DNA of 64,000 nt from Martinezella tropici (lineage in GTDB: Bacteria > Pseudomonadota > Alphaproteobacteria > Rhizobiales > Rhizobiaceae). A program made the position numbers and the translations under genes. Shown here piece after piece: positions 14,927-24,020 of this stretch. The stretch covers positions 62,001 to 126,000 of the forward strand of contig JUHI01000013.1 in NCBI GenBank assembly GCA_000799755.1, in the 5' to 3' direction. The notes under the pieces are model-generated. The model was given only the letters and a program-made list of their open reading frames with translations, was not told where the DNA came from and ran no database searches. Position 1 is the stretch's first letter; each line of letters begins with the position of its first letter.

Positions 14927-17546
14927 TGTTTACGATCCTCTGTGGAACGACGATGATCTTCTTTGGCGCCTGACCGTTCAATGCGCTCGTAACGGCATCC
15001 AGGGCGAGCACGGCCTGTTGCACGGCATTCTGATCTGCATCGCGCGCGATTGTCAATTCGGCGCGCTTCTTGCCGTTGATCTGAACGGGATAGATGATCT
15101 CGTTCTCGATGACGAGCGTGTCGTCGTAAACGGGCCATGGGCTGGTTGCGACCATGTTGACGTTGCCGAGCGCCGCCGAACATTCTTCAGCCAGATGCGG
15201 TGTGATCGGCGCGACCAGCGCAATCAGAATTTCGACGGCCTCGCGAGCGGCAGAGCGATAAGCGTTATCCGCCTGGCCGGCCGCGACCTTGTTGAGCGGT
15301 GCCGCCAGTGCATTGACGAATTCATAGATGCGCGCCACGGCCTTGTTGAAGGCGAGCTTGTCGTAATCGCCCTGAACCGCTTTCAGCGTGCGATGGGCGA
15401 TCTGCGATATAGCCAGCGCTTCGCCTTCCTTAGCCGGAGCCGATTCGACGGCTTTCAGGGCATCGGCGGCTTCGGAGATCAAGCGCCACATGCGCTGGGT
15501 GAAGCGATGCGCACCTTCGACGCCGGCTTCCGACCAGATGACATCGCGATCTGGCGGGGAATCGGACAGTACGAAGAAGCGCGCGGTATCGGCGCCATAG
15601 GAAGCGATGATGTCGTCGGGGTCGACGACATTCTTCTTCGACTTCGACATCTTCTCGATCGAGCCGATGGTAATGTCTTCGCCACTCGACAGCAAAGTGG
15701 CTCGGCGCTGGCCGTCCACTTCCACGATGTTGATGTCGGCCGGAGAGACCCACTCGCGCGTCAGGCCATTGCCGCGGCTATAGGTTTCATGCACGACCAT
15801 CCCTTGCGTGAACAGGCCCTTGAAGGGTTCCTTGACATCGAGATGGCCGGTTTCGCGCATGGCGCGGGTGAAGAAGCGCGAATAGAGCAGGTGCAGGATC
15901 GCGTGCTCGATGCCACCGATATACTGATCGACAGGTAGCCAATGGTTCGCGGCAACCGGGTCCGTCGGCTGGTTTTTCCAGGGAGCGGTGAAGCGGGCGA
16001 AATACCAGCTCGAATCGACGAACGTATCCATCGTATCGGTTTCACGGCGAGCATCCTTGCCGCATTGCGGGCAGGCGACATGACGCCAGGTGGCGTGCCG
16101 GTCGAGCGGATTGCCCGGCTGGTCAAAAGTCACGTCGTCGGGCAGCCTGACGGGCAGATCCTTCTTCGGCACCGGCAGCACACCGCAATCGTCGCAATGG
16201 ATGACCGGGATCGGGCAGCCCCAATAGCGCTGGCGCGAAATACCCCAGTCGCGCAGGCGGAAATTCACCTTGCGCTCGGCCTGCGGCGCGTTGCCGAGGC
16301 TCGTTTCCGAGAGCTTCGTCGCCACTGTCTGGAAGGCGTCCTCGGTGCTCATGCCGTCGAGGAAGCGCGAGTTGATCATCACGCCGTCGCCGTCATAGGC
16401 GGTATCACCGATGCTGAAGCTTGCCGCATCGGCATCCGCAGGCATGACGACGGGCACGACGGGCAGGCCGTATTTGCGGGCGAAATCGAGGTCGCGCTGG
16501 TCGCCGGACGGGCAGCCGAAAATAGCGCCGGTGCCGTAGTCCATCAGCACGAAATTGGCGATGTAGACGGGGAGTTCCCAGGATGGGTCGAAGGGATGGC
16601 GAACGCGGATGCCGGTATCCATGCCCTTTTTCTCGGCGGTTTCGAGCGCGGCCAGCGAGGTGCCGGCGCGGCGGCATTCCTCACAGAAGGCCTCGATCGC
16701 CGGGTCCTTGGCAGCAGCTTCCTTGGCCAGCGGATGGTCGGCCGAGATCGCCAGGAAGGAGGCGCCGAACAGCGTATCGGGACGGGTTGTATAAACCGAG
16801 ATCTCGCGATCGCTATTGGGAGCGGTTTCCGGCACGATCTCCCAGCGAACGGTCAGGCCCTCGGAGCGGCCGATCCAGTTCTTCTGCATCAGCCGCACTT
16901 TTTCCGGCCAATGATCGAGCGTATCCAGGGCATCCAGCAGCTCCTGGCTGAATTCGGTGATCTTGAAGAACCACTGCGTCAGCTCGCGCTGCTCGACGAG
17001 CGCGCCGGAGCGCCAGCCGCGGCCGTCGATGACCTGTTCGTTGGCGAGAACGGTGTTGTCGACCGGGTCCCAGTTGACCTTGGACTTCTTGCGATAGACC
17101 AGATCCTTTTCCATCATGTCGATGAAGAGCATCTGTTGGCGATGGTAGTAGTCGACGTCACAGGTTGCGAATTCGCGGCTCCAATCCAGCGACAGGCCCA
17201 TAGCCTTCAGCTGGGTGCGCATCGAGGCGATGTTCTGGTAGGTCCATTCCTTCGGATGCACCTTGTTGTCGCGCGCGGCGTTTTCGGCCGGCATACCGAA
17301 GGCGTCCCAGCCCATGGGATGGAGAACGTTGTAGCCGCGGGCGCGCTTGTAGCGGGCAACGACATCGCCCATGGCGTAGTTGCGTACATGGCCCATGTGG
17401 ATGCGGCCCGACGGATAGGGAAACATTTCTAGAACGTAGTATTTCTCACGCGGATCGGCATTATCTGTCACGAAGACCTTTTCTTCGTTCCATTTTTCCT
17501 GCCAGCGGGGCTCGGCGTCGCGCGGATTATAACGTTCGATAGACAT
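14916..17546 (-). CDS. leuS: Leucyl-tRNA synthetase
   Basis: The 876-residue class Ia synthetase charges tRNA-Leu. The HIGH-like motif is HMGH at residues 50-53 and KMSKS is at 632-636. The CP1 editing domain (about 225-415) contains the conserved Thr-rich and GTGAIFGCPSGDQRD elements, which hydrolyse mischarged tRNA. The zinc-binding region has CDDC and CPQC. ATG 17544-17546 is the start and the length is normal. It heads the leuS-lptE-holA transcription unit and is divergent from the YggS gene across a 199-base gap that should hold both promoters. Confidence 0.97.
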   Translation of the reverse strand: MSIERYNPRDAEPRWQEKWNEEKVFVTDNADPREKYYVLEMFPYPSGRIHMGHVRNYAMGDVVARYKRARGYNVLHPMGWDAFGMPAENAARDNKVHPKEWTYQNIASMRTQLKAMGLSLDWSREFATCDVDYYHRQQMLFIDMMEKDLVYRKKSKVNWDPVDNTVLANEQVIDGRGWRSGALVEQRELTQWFFKITEFSQELLDALDTLDHWPEKVRLMQKNWIGRSEGLTVRWEIVPETAPNSDREISVYTTRPDTLFGASFLAISADHPLAKEAAAKDPAIEAFCEECRRAGTSLAALETAEKKGMDTGIRVRHPFDPSWELPVYIANFVLMDYGTGAIFGCPSGDQRDLDFARKYGLPVVPVVMPADADAASFSIGDTAYDGDGVMINSRFLDGMSTEDAFQTVATKLSETSLGNAPQAERKVNFRLRDWGISRQRYWGCPIPVIHCDDCGVLPVPKKDLPVRLPDDVTFDQPGNPLDRHATWRHVACPQCGKDARRETDTMDTFVDSSWYFARFTAPWKNQPTDPVAANHWLPVDQYIGGIEHAILHLLYSRFFTRAMRETGHLDVKEPFKGLFTQGMVVHETYSRGNGLTREWVSPADINIVEVDGQRRATLLSSGEDITIGSIEKMSKSKKNVVDPDDIIASYGADTARFFVLSDSPPDRDVIWSEAGVEGAHRFTQRMWRLISEAADALKAVESAPAKEGEALAISQIAHRTLKAVQGDYDKLAFNKAVARIYEFVNALAAPLNKVAAGQADNAYRSAAREAVEILIALVAPITPHLAEECSAALGNVNMVATSPWPVYDDTLVIENEIIYPVQINGKKRAELTIARDADQNAVQQAVLALDAVTSALNGQAPKKIIVVPQRIVNIVV

Positions 17547-17745
17547 CTGATCTTGTATTCCGGAAAATCATGGGGAGTAAGGCGTGACCTTCACCACGAA
17601 ACCACCCAAGCGTCAAGTTTAGCAGGTGCAGCAAGTGCCTTATCTTGCAAAGCAAAGCCGGATTCCGGCCCATTCGCCCTTGGCAAAGCCGACCAGCCTC
17701 ATTACTGCAGGGATTGAGAAGCAAACGAAATATCGAGGCGAAAAT

Positions 17746-18405
17746 ATGGAACTTCAAGAGCGCCTGAACGAAGTTCGTTCCCATATCGAGGCTGCCGAGC
17801 GCCAGGCCGGCCGGGCGGCTGGCTCCGTGCAGCTCGTCGCCGTTTCGAAGACATTCAACGCCGATCAGATCCGTCCGGCAATTTCGGCCGGCCAGCGGGT
17901 GTTCGGCGAGAACCGGGTACAGGAAAGCCAGGGCAAGTGGCCGGAGCTGAAGGCGGAAACGGCCGGGATCGAGCTGCACCTGATCGGGCCGCTGCAATCG
18001 AACAAGGCGGACGATGCCGTGGCGCTGTTCGACGTCATCGAAACCATAGATCGGGAAAAGATCGCACGGGCCGTCGCCGATGAAATGAAGCGGCAGGGCA
18101 AGGCCATGAGGCTCTATGTGCAGGTCAATACCGGGCTGGAGCCGCAGAAAGCGGGCATCGCGCCTGACGATACAGCTGCTTTCGTCGAGCTCTGCCGCAA
18201 GGAGCTCGGGCTTTCGATCGAAGGTCTGATGTGCATTCCGCCGGCCGAGGAAAATCCGGGGCCGCATTTTGCCCTGCTCGCAAAACTTGCCAGGGAGGCC
18301 GGCGTCGAAAAACTCTCAATGGGCATGTCGAGCGACTATGAAACCGCCATCGCCTTCGGCGCGACCAGCGTTCGCGTCGGCTCGGCGATTTTCGGCGCGC
18401 GGTAG
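17746..18405 (+). CDS. Pyridoxal phosphate homeostasis protein (YggS/PROSC family)
   Basis: The 219-residue alanine-racemase-fold protein binds PLP and buffers its cellular level; no catalytic activity is established for the family. The Schiff-base lysine is Lys35 in LVAVSKTF. The barrel motifs FGENRVQE, HLIGPLQSNK, GLMCIPP and MGMSSDYETAI are all present. ATG 17746 follows a GAGG and gives the standard N-terminus; a longer frame to 17626 is not conserved. It is divergent from leuS. PdxY, encoded at 35.6 kb, acts on the same vitamin pool. Confidence 0.92.
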   Translation: MELQERLNEVRSHIEAAERQAGRAAGSVQLVAVSKTFNADQIRPAISAGQRVFGENRVQESQGKWPELKAETAGIELHLIGPLQSNKADDAVALFDVIETIDREKIARAVADEMKRQGKAMRLYVQVNTGLEPQKAGIAPDDTAAFVELCRKELGLSIEGLMCIPPAEENPGPHFALLAKLAREAGVEKLSMGMSSDYETAIAFGATSVRVGSAIFGAR

Positions 18406-18436
18406 ATTTGGTCGAAACAAAAGGCCAGGCGACCCG

Positions 18437-18622
18437 CCCTCGTGGTTCGAGGCTTCGGCCCCTTCGACAAGTTCAGGAACCTACGCACCTCATCATGAGG
18501 GCTGATTTCCTGTGCAAGCCTCTGTATTGAACTGATCTCAGGCTACAGGAACTGGCTTTATGCCACGGAGTTTTCTCCATCCTCACCCTGAGGAGCGCAG
18601 CCTCGAAGGGCGAGGATGGCCC
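18437..18622. repeat. Pair of palindromic intergenic repeats downstream of yggS
   Basis: Two related blocks lie here. The first (18437-18504) has CCCTCGTGGTTCGAGGC, a central CCTTCGACAAGTTCAGGA and CACCTCATCATGAGGGC. The second (18577-18622) runs from CCATCCTC to GAGGATGG around CCTGAGGAGCGCAGCCTCGA. The same modules recur at 44114-44247 and 44638-44848. Confidence 0.65.
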
Positions 18623-18649
18623 GGTCCTTCCGGCTAACAAGAACCAACA

Positions 18650-18682
18650 AAAAAGCCCCGGTCGAAAACCGGGGCTTTGGGA
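18650..18682 (-). terminator. Intrinsic terminator after the TrcR-family gene
   Basis: An 11-bp perfect stem (18652-18662 with 18668-18678) has the core GCCCCGGT/ACCGGGGC. Read leftward it is followed by a run of T residues (AAAA on the plus strand), placing it 20 bases past the stop at 18701. Confidence 0.85.
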
Positions 18683-18700
18683 AATCCCTATCGTTGGATC

Positions 18701-19408
18701 TTAGAACTGATCGTCGTCTTCGTCGTCGCGGCTGGTCGACTTCAGCGACTTCAGCTTGGCGAAAACGGCGTCGGCGTCGATTTCCTTTTCCTTGGGCTCG
18801 TCGCGCTCGTAGCTGAAGCCGAGCTTCTCGGTTTCCTGCGCCGGCTGCAGCGTCGCGCCAAGTTCGGCGGCGGTCGGCAGCGGGCGACCCTTGGCGGCCT
18901 TTTCGACTTCCATGTCGAGGTCGATCTGGCTGCACAGGCCGAGCGTTACCGGGTCCATCGGCGCCAGGTTGGCGGAATTCCAGTGGGTGCGGTCACGGAT
19001 CTGTTCGATGGTCGACTTGGTGGTGCCGACGAGGCGGGAAATCTGCGCATCCTTCAGTTCCGGATGGTTGCGCACCAGCCAGAGAATGGCGTTCGGGCGG
19101 TCCTGACGCTTGGAGACCGGCGTGTAGCGCGGGCCGCGGCGCTTGGATTCCGGCACGCGGACCTTGGGCTCGGAAAGCTTCAGCTTGTGGTTCGGATTGC
19201 CTTCCGCGCGGGCGATTTCATCGCGGGTCAACTGGCCGGTCGAGATGGGGTCGAGGCCCTTGATGCCCTGCGCAGCTTCTCCATCGGCAATAGCCTTCAC
19301 TTCGAGCGGATGCAGCCTGCAGAACTGCGCGATCTGGTCGAATGACAAGGCCGTATTGTCGACAAGCCAGATGGCGGTTGCCTTCGGCATGAGCAATTGT
19401 TGAGCCAT
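18701..19408 (-). CDS. TrcR-family cell-cycle transcriptional regulator (DUF1013)
   Basis: The 235-residue protein starts MAQQLLMPKATAIWLVDNTA and carries the DUF1013 region through about residue 160, with a helix-turn-helix-like stretch DAQISRLVGTTKSTIEQIRD. The C-terminus is acidic (DDEDDDQF). Alphaproteobacterial members are annotated as the cell-cycle regulator TrcR; that name rests on family annotation and the targets here are unknown. The frame extends 123 codons upstream into unconserved, low-quality sequence, so ATG 19406-19408 was chosen. It is divergent from acs across 223 bases and closes with a strong terminator. It is probably essential, judging by its conservation in the order. 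Confidence 0.85.
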   Translation of the reverse strand: MAQQLLMPKATAIWLVDNTALSFDQIAQFCRLHPLEVKAIADGEAAQGIKGLDPISTGQLTRDEIARAEGNPNHKLKLSEPKVRVPESKRRGPRYTPVSKRQDRPNAILWLVRNHPELKDAQISRLVGTTKSTIEQIRDRTHWNSANLAPMDPVTLGLCSQIDLDMEVEKAAKGRPLPTAAELGATLQPAQETEKLGFSYERDEPKEKEIDADAVFAKLKSLKSTSRDDEDDDQF

Positions 19409-19631
19409 GGATATAGTCCTTCTGTCAGTCCGCGCCGGTGTCGCGGTCCGGGGTGTAACACCACAATGTCCGGGAAATACGGCCCTATATAACGATAGTG
19501 TCGCGGAATTGCAATTCTTTGCGCATGAAATGCACTTTGTCCAATTGCTGTCGTAGTTTGACCTGCTATTTATTGCGCGGAAAGAGCACTCGCAGTTGCA
19601 AATCGGAGTGCGAGGATTTGAGGAGGAAACA

Positions 19632-21590
19632 ATGTCGGAAAAGATCCATCCTGTGACGAAGCCGGTCAAGGCGCACGCCCTGATCGACAAGGCGAAGTAC
19701 CAGAAATGGTATGAGCAGAGCGTCCAGGAGCCCGACAAGTTCTGGGGCAAGCATGGCAAGCGCATCGACTGGTTCAAGCCCTATACCAAGGTCAAGAACA
19801 CGTCCTTTACCGGCAAGGTTTCGATTAAGTGGTTCGAGGATGGCGTCACCAACGTTTCCTATAATTGCATCGACCGGCATCTGAAGAAGCACGGCGATCA
19901 GGTCGCTTTCATCTGGGAAGGCGACAATCCCTATATCGACAAGAAGATCACCTACAACGAGCTTTACGAGCAGGTCTGCCGGCTGGCGAATGTGCTGAAG
20001 AAGCACGGCGTCAAGAAGGGCGACCGCGTCACCATCTACATGCCGATGATCCCGGAAGCTGCCTATGCGATGCTCGCCTGCGCCCGCATCGGCGCGGTGC
20101 ATTCGGTCGTCTTCGGCGGCTTCTCGCCGGAAGCGCTTGCCGGCCGTATCGTCGACTGCCAGTCGACCTTCGTCATCACCTGCGATGAAGGCGTCCGCGG
20201 CGGCAAGCCCATTCCGCTGAAGGAAAACACGGATACGGCCATCCATATCGCCGCACGCCAGCATGTTGTGGTCAACAATGTTCTCGTCGTTCGCCGCACC
20301 GGCGGCAAGACGGGCTGGGCTCCGGGCCGCGACAGCTGGTACCACGAGGAAATCGCCAAGGTGAAGGCGGATTGCCCACCCGCGAAGATGAAGGCTGAAG
20401 ACCCGCTGTTCATCCTTTATACATCGGGTTCAACCGGCAAGCCGAAAGGCGTGCTGCACACGACGGCCGGCTATCTCGTCTATGCGGCGATGACGCACGA
20501 ATATACGTTCGACTACCATCCCGGCGATATCTACTGGTGTACGGCCGATGTGGGCTGGGTGACCGGCCACTCCTATATCGTCTATGGGCCGCTCGCCAAT
20601 GCCGCGACCTCGCTGATGTTCGAAGGCGTGCCGAACTATCCCGACCAGGGCCGCTTCTGGGATGTCATCGACAAGCACAAGGTCAATATTTTCTACACCG
20701 CGCCGACGGCGATCCGCTCGCTGATGGGCGCCGGCGACCAGTTCGTCAAGCGCGCCTCGCGCTCCAGCCTGCGCCTGCTCGGTACGGTCGGCGAACCCAT
20801 CAATCCTGAGGCATGGGAATGGTACTACAAGGTGGTCGGCGACAGCCGCTGCCCGATCGTCGATACCTGGTGGCAGACTGAAACCGGCGGCCACATGATC
20901 ACCCCGCTTCCGGGCGCGACCGATCTGAAGCCCGGCTCGGCCACCCTGCCCTTCTTCGGCGTGCAGCCGCAGCTGGTCGACAATGAAGGCAACGTGCTGG
21001 AAGGGGCAGCCGACGGCAATCTCGTCATCGCCGACAGCTGGCCGGGCCAGATGCGCACCGTCTATGGCGATCACGAGCGCTTCATCCAGACCTACTTCGC
21101 CACCTACAAGGGCAAGTATTTCACCGGCGACGGCTGCCGCCGCGACGAGGACGGCTATTACTGGATTACCGGCCGCGTCGACGATGTGCTGAACGTCTCG
21201 GGCCATCGTCTCGGCACGGCGGAAGTGGAATCGGCGCTGGTGTCGCACAAGCATGTGTCGGAAGCGGCCGTCGTCGGCTATCCGCATGCGATCAAGGGCC
21301 AGGGCATCTATTGCTACGTGACGCTGATGGTCGGCCAGGAAGGCTCGGATGCGCTGCGGCAGGAATTGGTGAAGCATGTTCGCGCCGAAATCGGTCCAAT
21401 TGCCTCGCCGGACAAGATCCAGTTCACCCCCGGCCTGCCGAAAACCCGCTCCGGCAAGATCATGCGCCGCATCCTGCGCAAGATCGCCGAGGATGATTTC
21501 GGCGCGCTCGGCGATACCTCGACGCTCGCCGATCCCGCCGTCGTCGATGATCTGATCGCCAACAGGCAGAACAAGTCGGACGCGGCTTGA
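19632..21590 (+). CDS. acsA: Acetyl-CoA synthetase (AMP-forming)
   Basis: The 652-residue ANL-superfamily enzyme activates acetate to acetyl-CoA through acetyl-AMP. The ATP-binding loop YTSGSTGKPKG, the DTWWQTETGG motif, the hinge/A8 region YWITGRVDDVLNVSGHRLGT and the C-terminal PKTRSGKIMRRILRKIA are intact. The last contains the Lys that is acetylated to switch the enzyme off in other bacteria. ATG 19632 follows a perfect AGGAGG at 19621-19626; the upstream in-frame ATG 19596 lacks this. The length is normal. The hairpin at 21623-21643 lies after the stop. Confidence 0.96.
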   Translation: MSEKIHPVTKPVKAHALIDKAKYQKWYEQSVQEPDKFWGKHGKRIDWFKPYTKVKNTSFTGKVSIKWFEDGVTNVSYNCIDRHLKKHGDQVAFIWEGDNPYIDKKITYNELYEQVCRLANVLKKHGVKKGDRVTIYMPMIPEAAYAMLACARIGAVHSVVFGGFSPEALAGRIVDCQSTFVITCDEGVRGGKPIPLKENTDTAIHIAARQHVVVNNVLVVRRTGGKTGWAPGRDSWYHEEIAKVKADCPPAKMKAEDPLFILYTSGSTGKPKGVLHTTAGYLVYAAMTHEYTFDYHPGDIYWCTADVGWVTGHSYIVYGPLANAATSLMFEGVPNYPDQGRFWDVIDKHKVNIFYTAPTAIRSLMGAGDQFVKRASRSSLRLLGTVGEPINPEAWEWYYKVVGDSRCPIVDTWWQTETGGHMITPLPGATDLKPGSATLPFFGVQPQLVDNEGNVLEGAADGNLVIADSWPGQMRTVYGDHERFIQTYFATYKGKYFTGDGCRRDEDGYYWITGRVDDVLNVSGHRLGTAEVESALVSHKHVSEAAVVGYPHAIKGQGIYCYVTLMVGQEGSDALRQELVKHVRAEIGPIASPDKIQFTPGLPKTRSGKIMRRILRKIAEDDFGALGDTSTLADPAVVDDLIANRQNKSDAA

Positions 21591-21622
21591 TCTGAGCTAC
21601 GGCGCCGAGCCTTGCTACCTTG

Positions 21623-21643
21623 GGCGAGAGCTAGCCTCTCGCC
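21623..21643. terminator. Hairpin between acs and the convergent hydrolase gene
   Basis: GGCGAGAG (21623-21630) pairs with CTCTCGCC (21636-21643) around a 5-base loop, but there is no T run. It may act as a weak or Rho-assisted terminator between the convergent genes. Confidence 0.45.
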
Positions 21644-21655
21644 TAAATTCCATTT

Positions 21656-22648
21656 TCATGTCGCAGCGCTGAAAAAACTAATCGCGATCTGAGCAACATG
21701 GTCATGCACGTGTTCTCGCACCAAACCTTCGACGTCGGTAAAGACGTCTGGCGCTGCTCTCAAGCCCTGTGGTGTGGGCTCCGGTAAAAACGCATAGTGG
21801 CCGACCCCGCCCTTCAGGATGTCCAGAGAGCTGGTTTGCACGTTCTCACGGAGCCAGGAGCAGCACTCTGCCGCTGGAGCTATGACATCGGCGTCGCCAC
21901 CGATAATGTGAATGGGCACGGTTATTTGTTCGAGGCTTTGCTTTGCAAACCCAAGGACCGAGCGACCTGGCGCGATCGCCAAAGCGGCTTTTACTCTGTC
22001 GTCCTTGAAGCTGTCTCGTCGTCGATTCCACGATTCCAAAAACATTCTGTCTTGGAGAAGTGACGGGATGTGATCTGCCAAGTCAGGGAATTCTCTCGGG
22101 CCGCGTATGGGGCTCTTTTGCGGATTGTCCGGCTCGAACTGGGAATAGGCAACACGTGCGCCGACAAGCAGCATAGCCGTATAGGCGCCCGCTGAGAAAC
22201 CCGCGACATAGGCATGGTTCTCGACGGCCCCGCCCAAAACCTCTCTCCAGTCATCGCTATCAAGCAAGGCAGTCAGGTCGGCGGCTCGTTCCCAGAGACA
22301 GAGGAACCCCTCGGCTCTATACGGTTCCGACCCTGTATGGCCATGATGGTCGATGCCCAGCGCGACAAAGCCGGCCTGCGCCAAGCGATGTCCGAGCCAT
22401 TCCAATCCGATGGCAAGGCCGCCCGACCCGTGGGACAGCAGTACCAGAGGGTGCGGATCGGAAGACTTCCTCAACGGCGCGTTGGGCGCGACCGGCTTTT
22501 GCTTGAACCAAGATGGCGAAGGTACAATTTCGGCTGCATCATCATCGGCCGGATACCATGCGCACCAAGCCAAAGGGCGATGGTCCGTATCGCTCCAGTT
22601 TGTGCGCTTCCTGTCAAAGGACAGACCTTGAGAGAAACCTACGGGCAT
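21656..22648 (-). CDS. Alpha/beta hydrolase (dienelactone-hydrolase/PAF-acetylhydrolase-like)
   Basis: The 330-residue protein has the alpha/beta-hydrolase order: oxyanion region LLSHGSGGLA (about 70-79), nucleophile elbow GFSAG with Ser152, an acid in GGDADVIAP and a terminal His in GVGHYAF. No signal peptide is seen. The substrate is unknown; esters or small lactones are plausible. Base and codon use is visibly more AT-rich and less biased than the neighbouring acs and htpX, and it sits convergent to acs, so it may be an acquired accessory gene. The start is the ATG at 22646-22648; a later start is not excluded. Confidence 0.72.
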   Translation of the reverse strand: MPVGFSQGLSFDRKRTNWSDTDHRPLAWCAWYPADDDAAEIVPSPSWFKQKPVAPNAPLRKSSDPHPLVLLSHGSGGLAIGLEWLGHRLAQAGFVALGIDHHGHTGSEPYRAEGFLCLWERAADLTALLDSDDWREVLGGAVENHAYVAGFSAGAYTAMLLVGARVAYSQFEPDNPQKSPIRGPREFPDLADHIPSLLQDRMFLESWNRRRDSFKDDRVKAALAIAPGRSVLGFAKQSLEQITVPIHIIGGDADVIAPAAECCSWLRENVQTSSLDILKGGVGHYAFLPEPTPQGLRAAPDVFTDVEGLVREHVHDHVAQIAISFFSAAT

Positions 22649-22685
22649 AATTCTCTCATCGAATGATGGCTAATCTAAACTTATC

Positions 22686-22913
22686 TCAAAAATCGATCGC
22701 CCGGCCGTTGATTTCCCAGTCACCAAATCGGGCGGGGTCGGCGCCGCCGCGGCCGCCGATTTCGGGGGGGAGTTCGGTCTGTGCTTGAGCTTCCTGTGCC
22801 TTGCGGCGCTCCTCGGCTTCTGCAAGCGCGCGTTTGGCCGCAGGCGATAGTGGCTTGCGAGTGATTTCACCGGTTTCGGCGTCGAGTTTGTTGTCGTTAT
22901 CGGCTGTCTGCAT
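22686..22913 (-). CDS. Succinate dehydrogenase assembly factor 4-like protein (DUF1674)
   Basis: The 75-residue protein has a charged helical N-terminal half and the diagnostic C-terminal block EIGGRGGADPARFGDWE followed by a short basic stretch ending in DF. In mitochondria SdhAF4 binds flavinated SdhA and assists complex II assembly; the bacterial homologues are presumed to do the same. The frame runs upstream to 23102 over the htpX start, but ATG 22911-22913 gives the compact family length. It is divergent from htpX. No sdh genes are in the window. Confidence 0.82.
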   Translation of the reverse strand: MQTADNDNKLDAETGEITRKPLSPAAKRALAEAEERRKAQEAQAQTELPPEIGGRGGADPARFGDWEINGRAIDF

Positions 22914-23021
22914 GATCTGATCGGTCCGGAACCGTTGAATTAAGCGGAGGAATAGCCAAATCATAGTGCGTCCGGCCGCAAAGAAAAAGGTTTGGACGAC
23001 AGATGTGTTGGAGGCCTTTCG

Positions 23022-24020
23022 ATGAATCTCATGCGTACTGCCATGCTGCTTGCCTTCATGACCGCGTTGTTCATGGGCGTCGGCTATCTGATCGGCGGTC
23101 AATCGGGCATGCTGATCGCATTTGTCGTCGCAGCCGGCATGAATTTCTTTTCCTACTGGAATTCGGACCGCATGGTACTATCAACCTACGGTGCGCAGGA
23201 GGTGGATGAGCGCAACGCGCCGGAATTCTACCGGATCGTTCGCGATCTCGCCCGCAATGCTGGCCTGCCGATGCCTAAGGTTTATCTCTATGACAGCCCG
23301 CAGCCGAATGCGTTTGCGACAGGCCGCAATCCGGAAAATGCCGCCGTTGCCGCCTCCACGGGCCTGTTGCACGCGCTAACTCCGGAAGAAGTGGCCGGTG
23401 TGATGGCGCACGAGCTTGCCCACGTCCAAAACCGCGACACGCTGACCATGACGATTACGGCGACGCTTGCCGGCGCTATTTCCATGCTCGGCAACTTCGC
23501 CTTCTTCTTTGGCGGCCGCCGCGACAACAACAATCCCCTTGGCATGATCGGCGTTCTCGCGGCGATGATCGTTGCGCCTCTGGCCGCCATGCTGGTGCAG
23601 ATGGCGATCAGCCGGACGCGCGAATATTCGGCCGACCGCCGCGGCGCTGAGATCTGCGGCAATCCGCTATGGCTCGCCTCGGCACTTGGCAAGGTCGCCC
23701 GTGGTGCGGCGCATATTCCGAATGAGGAAGCCGAGGGACATCCGGCAACGGCGCATATGTTCATCATCAATCCGCTCTCCGGCGAGCGCATGGACAACCT
23801 GTTTTCCACCCATCCGAACACGGAAAACCGCATCGCCGCGCTGCATGACATGGCCCGTTACGGCGGCGGTAGTGCCTCGCCGATGACACCCTCTTCAGGC
23901 CCATCTTCGGGCTTTGGCTCGACGGGGCCGGTTCTGACTGCTAATCCGGAGCGCAAATCGCGCTCCGTGCCGAATACGGGTCGCGGTGGTTCGCAACCGC
24001 CGAAGGGTCCCTGGTCTTGA
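23022..24020 (+). CDS. htpX: Membrane zinc metalloprotease HtpX
   Basis: The 332-residue inner-membrane M48B protease takes part in quality control of misfolded membrane proteins. Two N-terminal transmembrane segments (about 6-24 and 30-47) precede the zinc site HELAH at 130-134. Two more segments (about 145-165 and 178-200) lie before the third ligand in REYSADRRGAEI. A Ser/Gly/Pro-rich C-terminal tail follows residue 290. ATG 23022 with an upstream GGAGG (23010-23014) was chosen over the longer frame. It overlaps rsmB by 4 bases, giving a two-gene operon as in other rhizobia. Confidence 0.93.
   Translation: MNLMRTAMLLAFMTALFMGVGYLIGGQSGMLIAFVVAAGMNFFSYWNSDRMVLSTYGAQEVDERNAPEFYRIVRDLARNAGLPMPKVYLYDSPQPNAFATGRNPENAAVAASTGLLHALTPEEVAGVMAHELAHVQNRDTLTMTITATLAGAISMLGNFAFFFGGRRDNNNPLGMIGVLAAMIVAPLAAMLVQMAISRTREYSADRRGAEICGNPLWLASALGKVARGAAHIPNEEAEGHPATAHMFIINPLSGERMDNLFSTHPNTENRIAALHDMARYGGGSASPMTPSSGPSSGFGSTGPVLTANPERKSRSVPNTGRGGSQPPKGPWS

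Noticed and set aside
15942..17432. A 496-codon plus-strand frame over leuS
   Set aside because: Antisense to the conserved LeuRS motifs, repetitive in Gly/Ala/Arg, no recognisable domain.
18701..19777. A 358-residue version of the TrcR-family protein
   Set aside because: The first 123 residues are Cys/Ser/Arg-rich and unconserved, and cover the acs promoter; ATG 19408 gives the compact family length.
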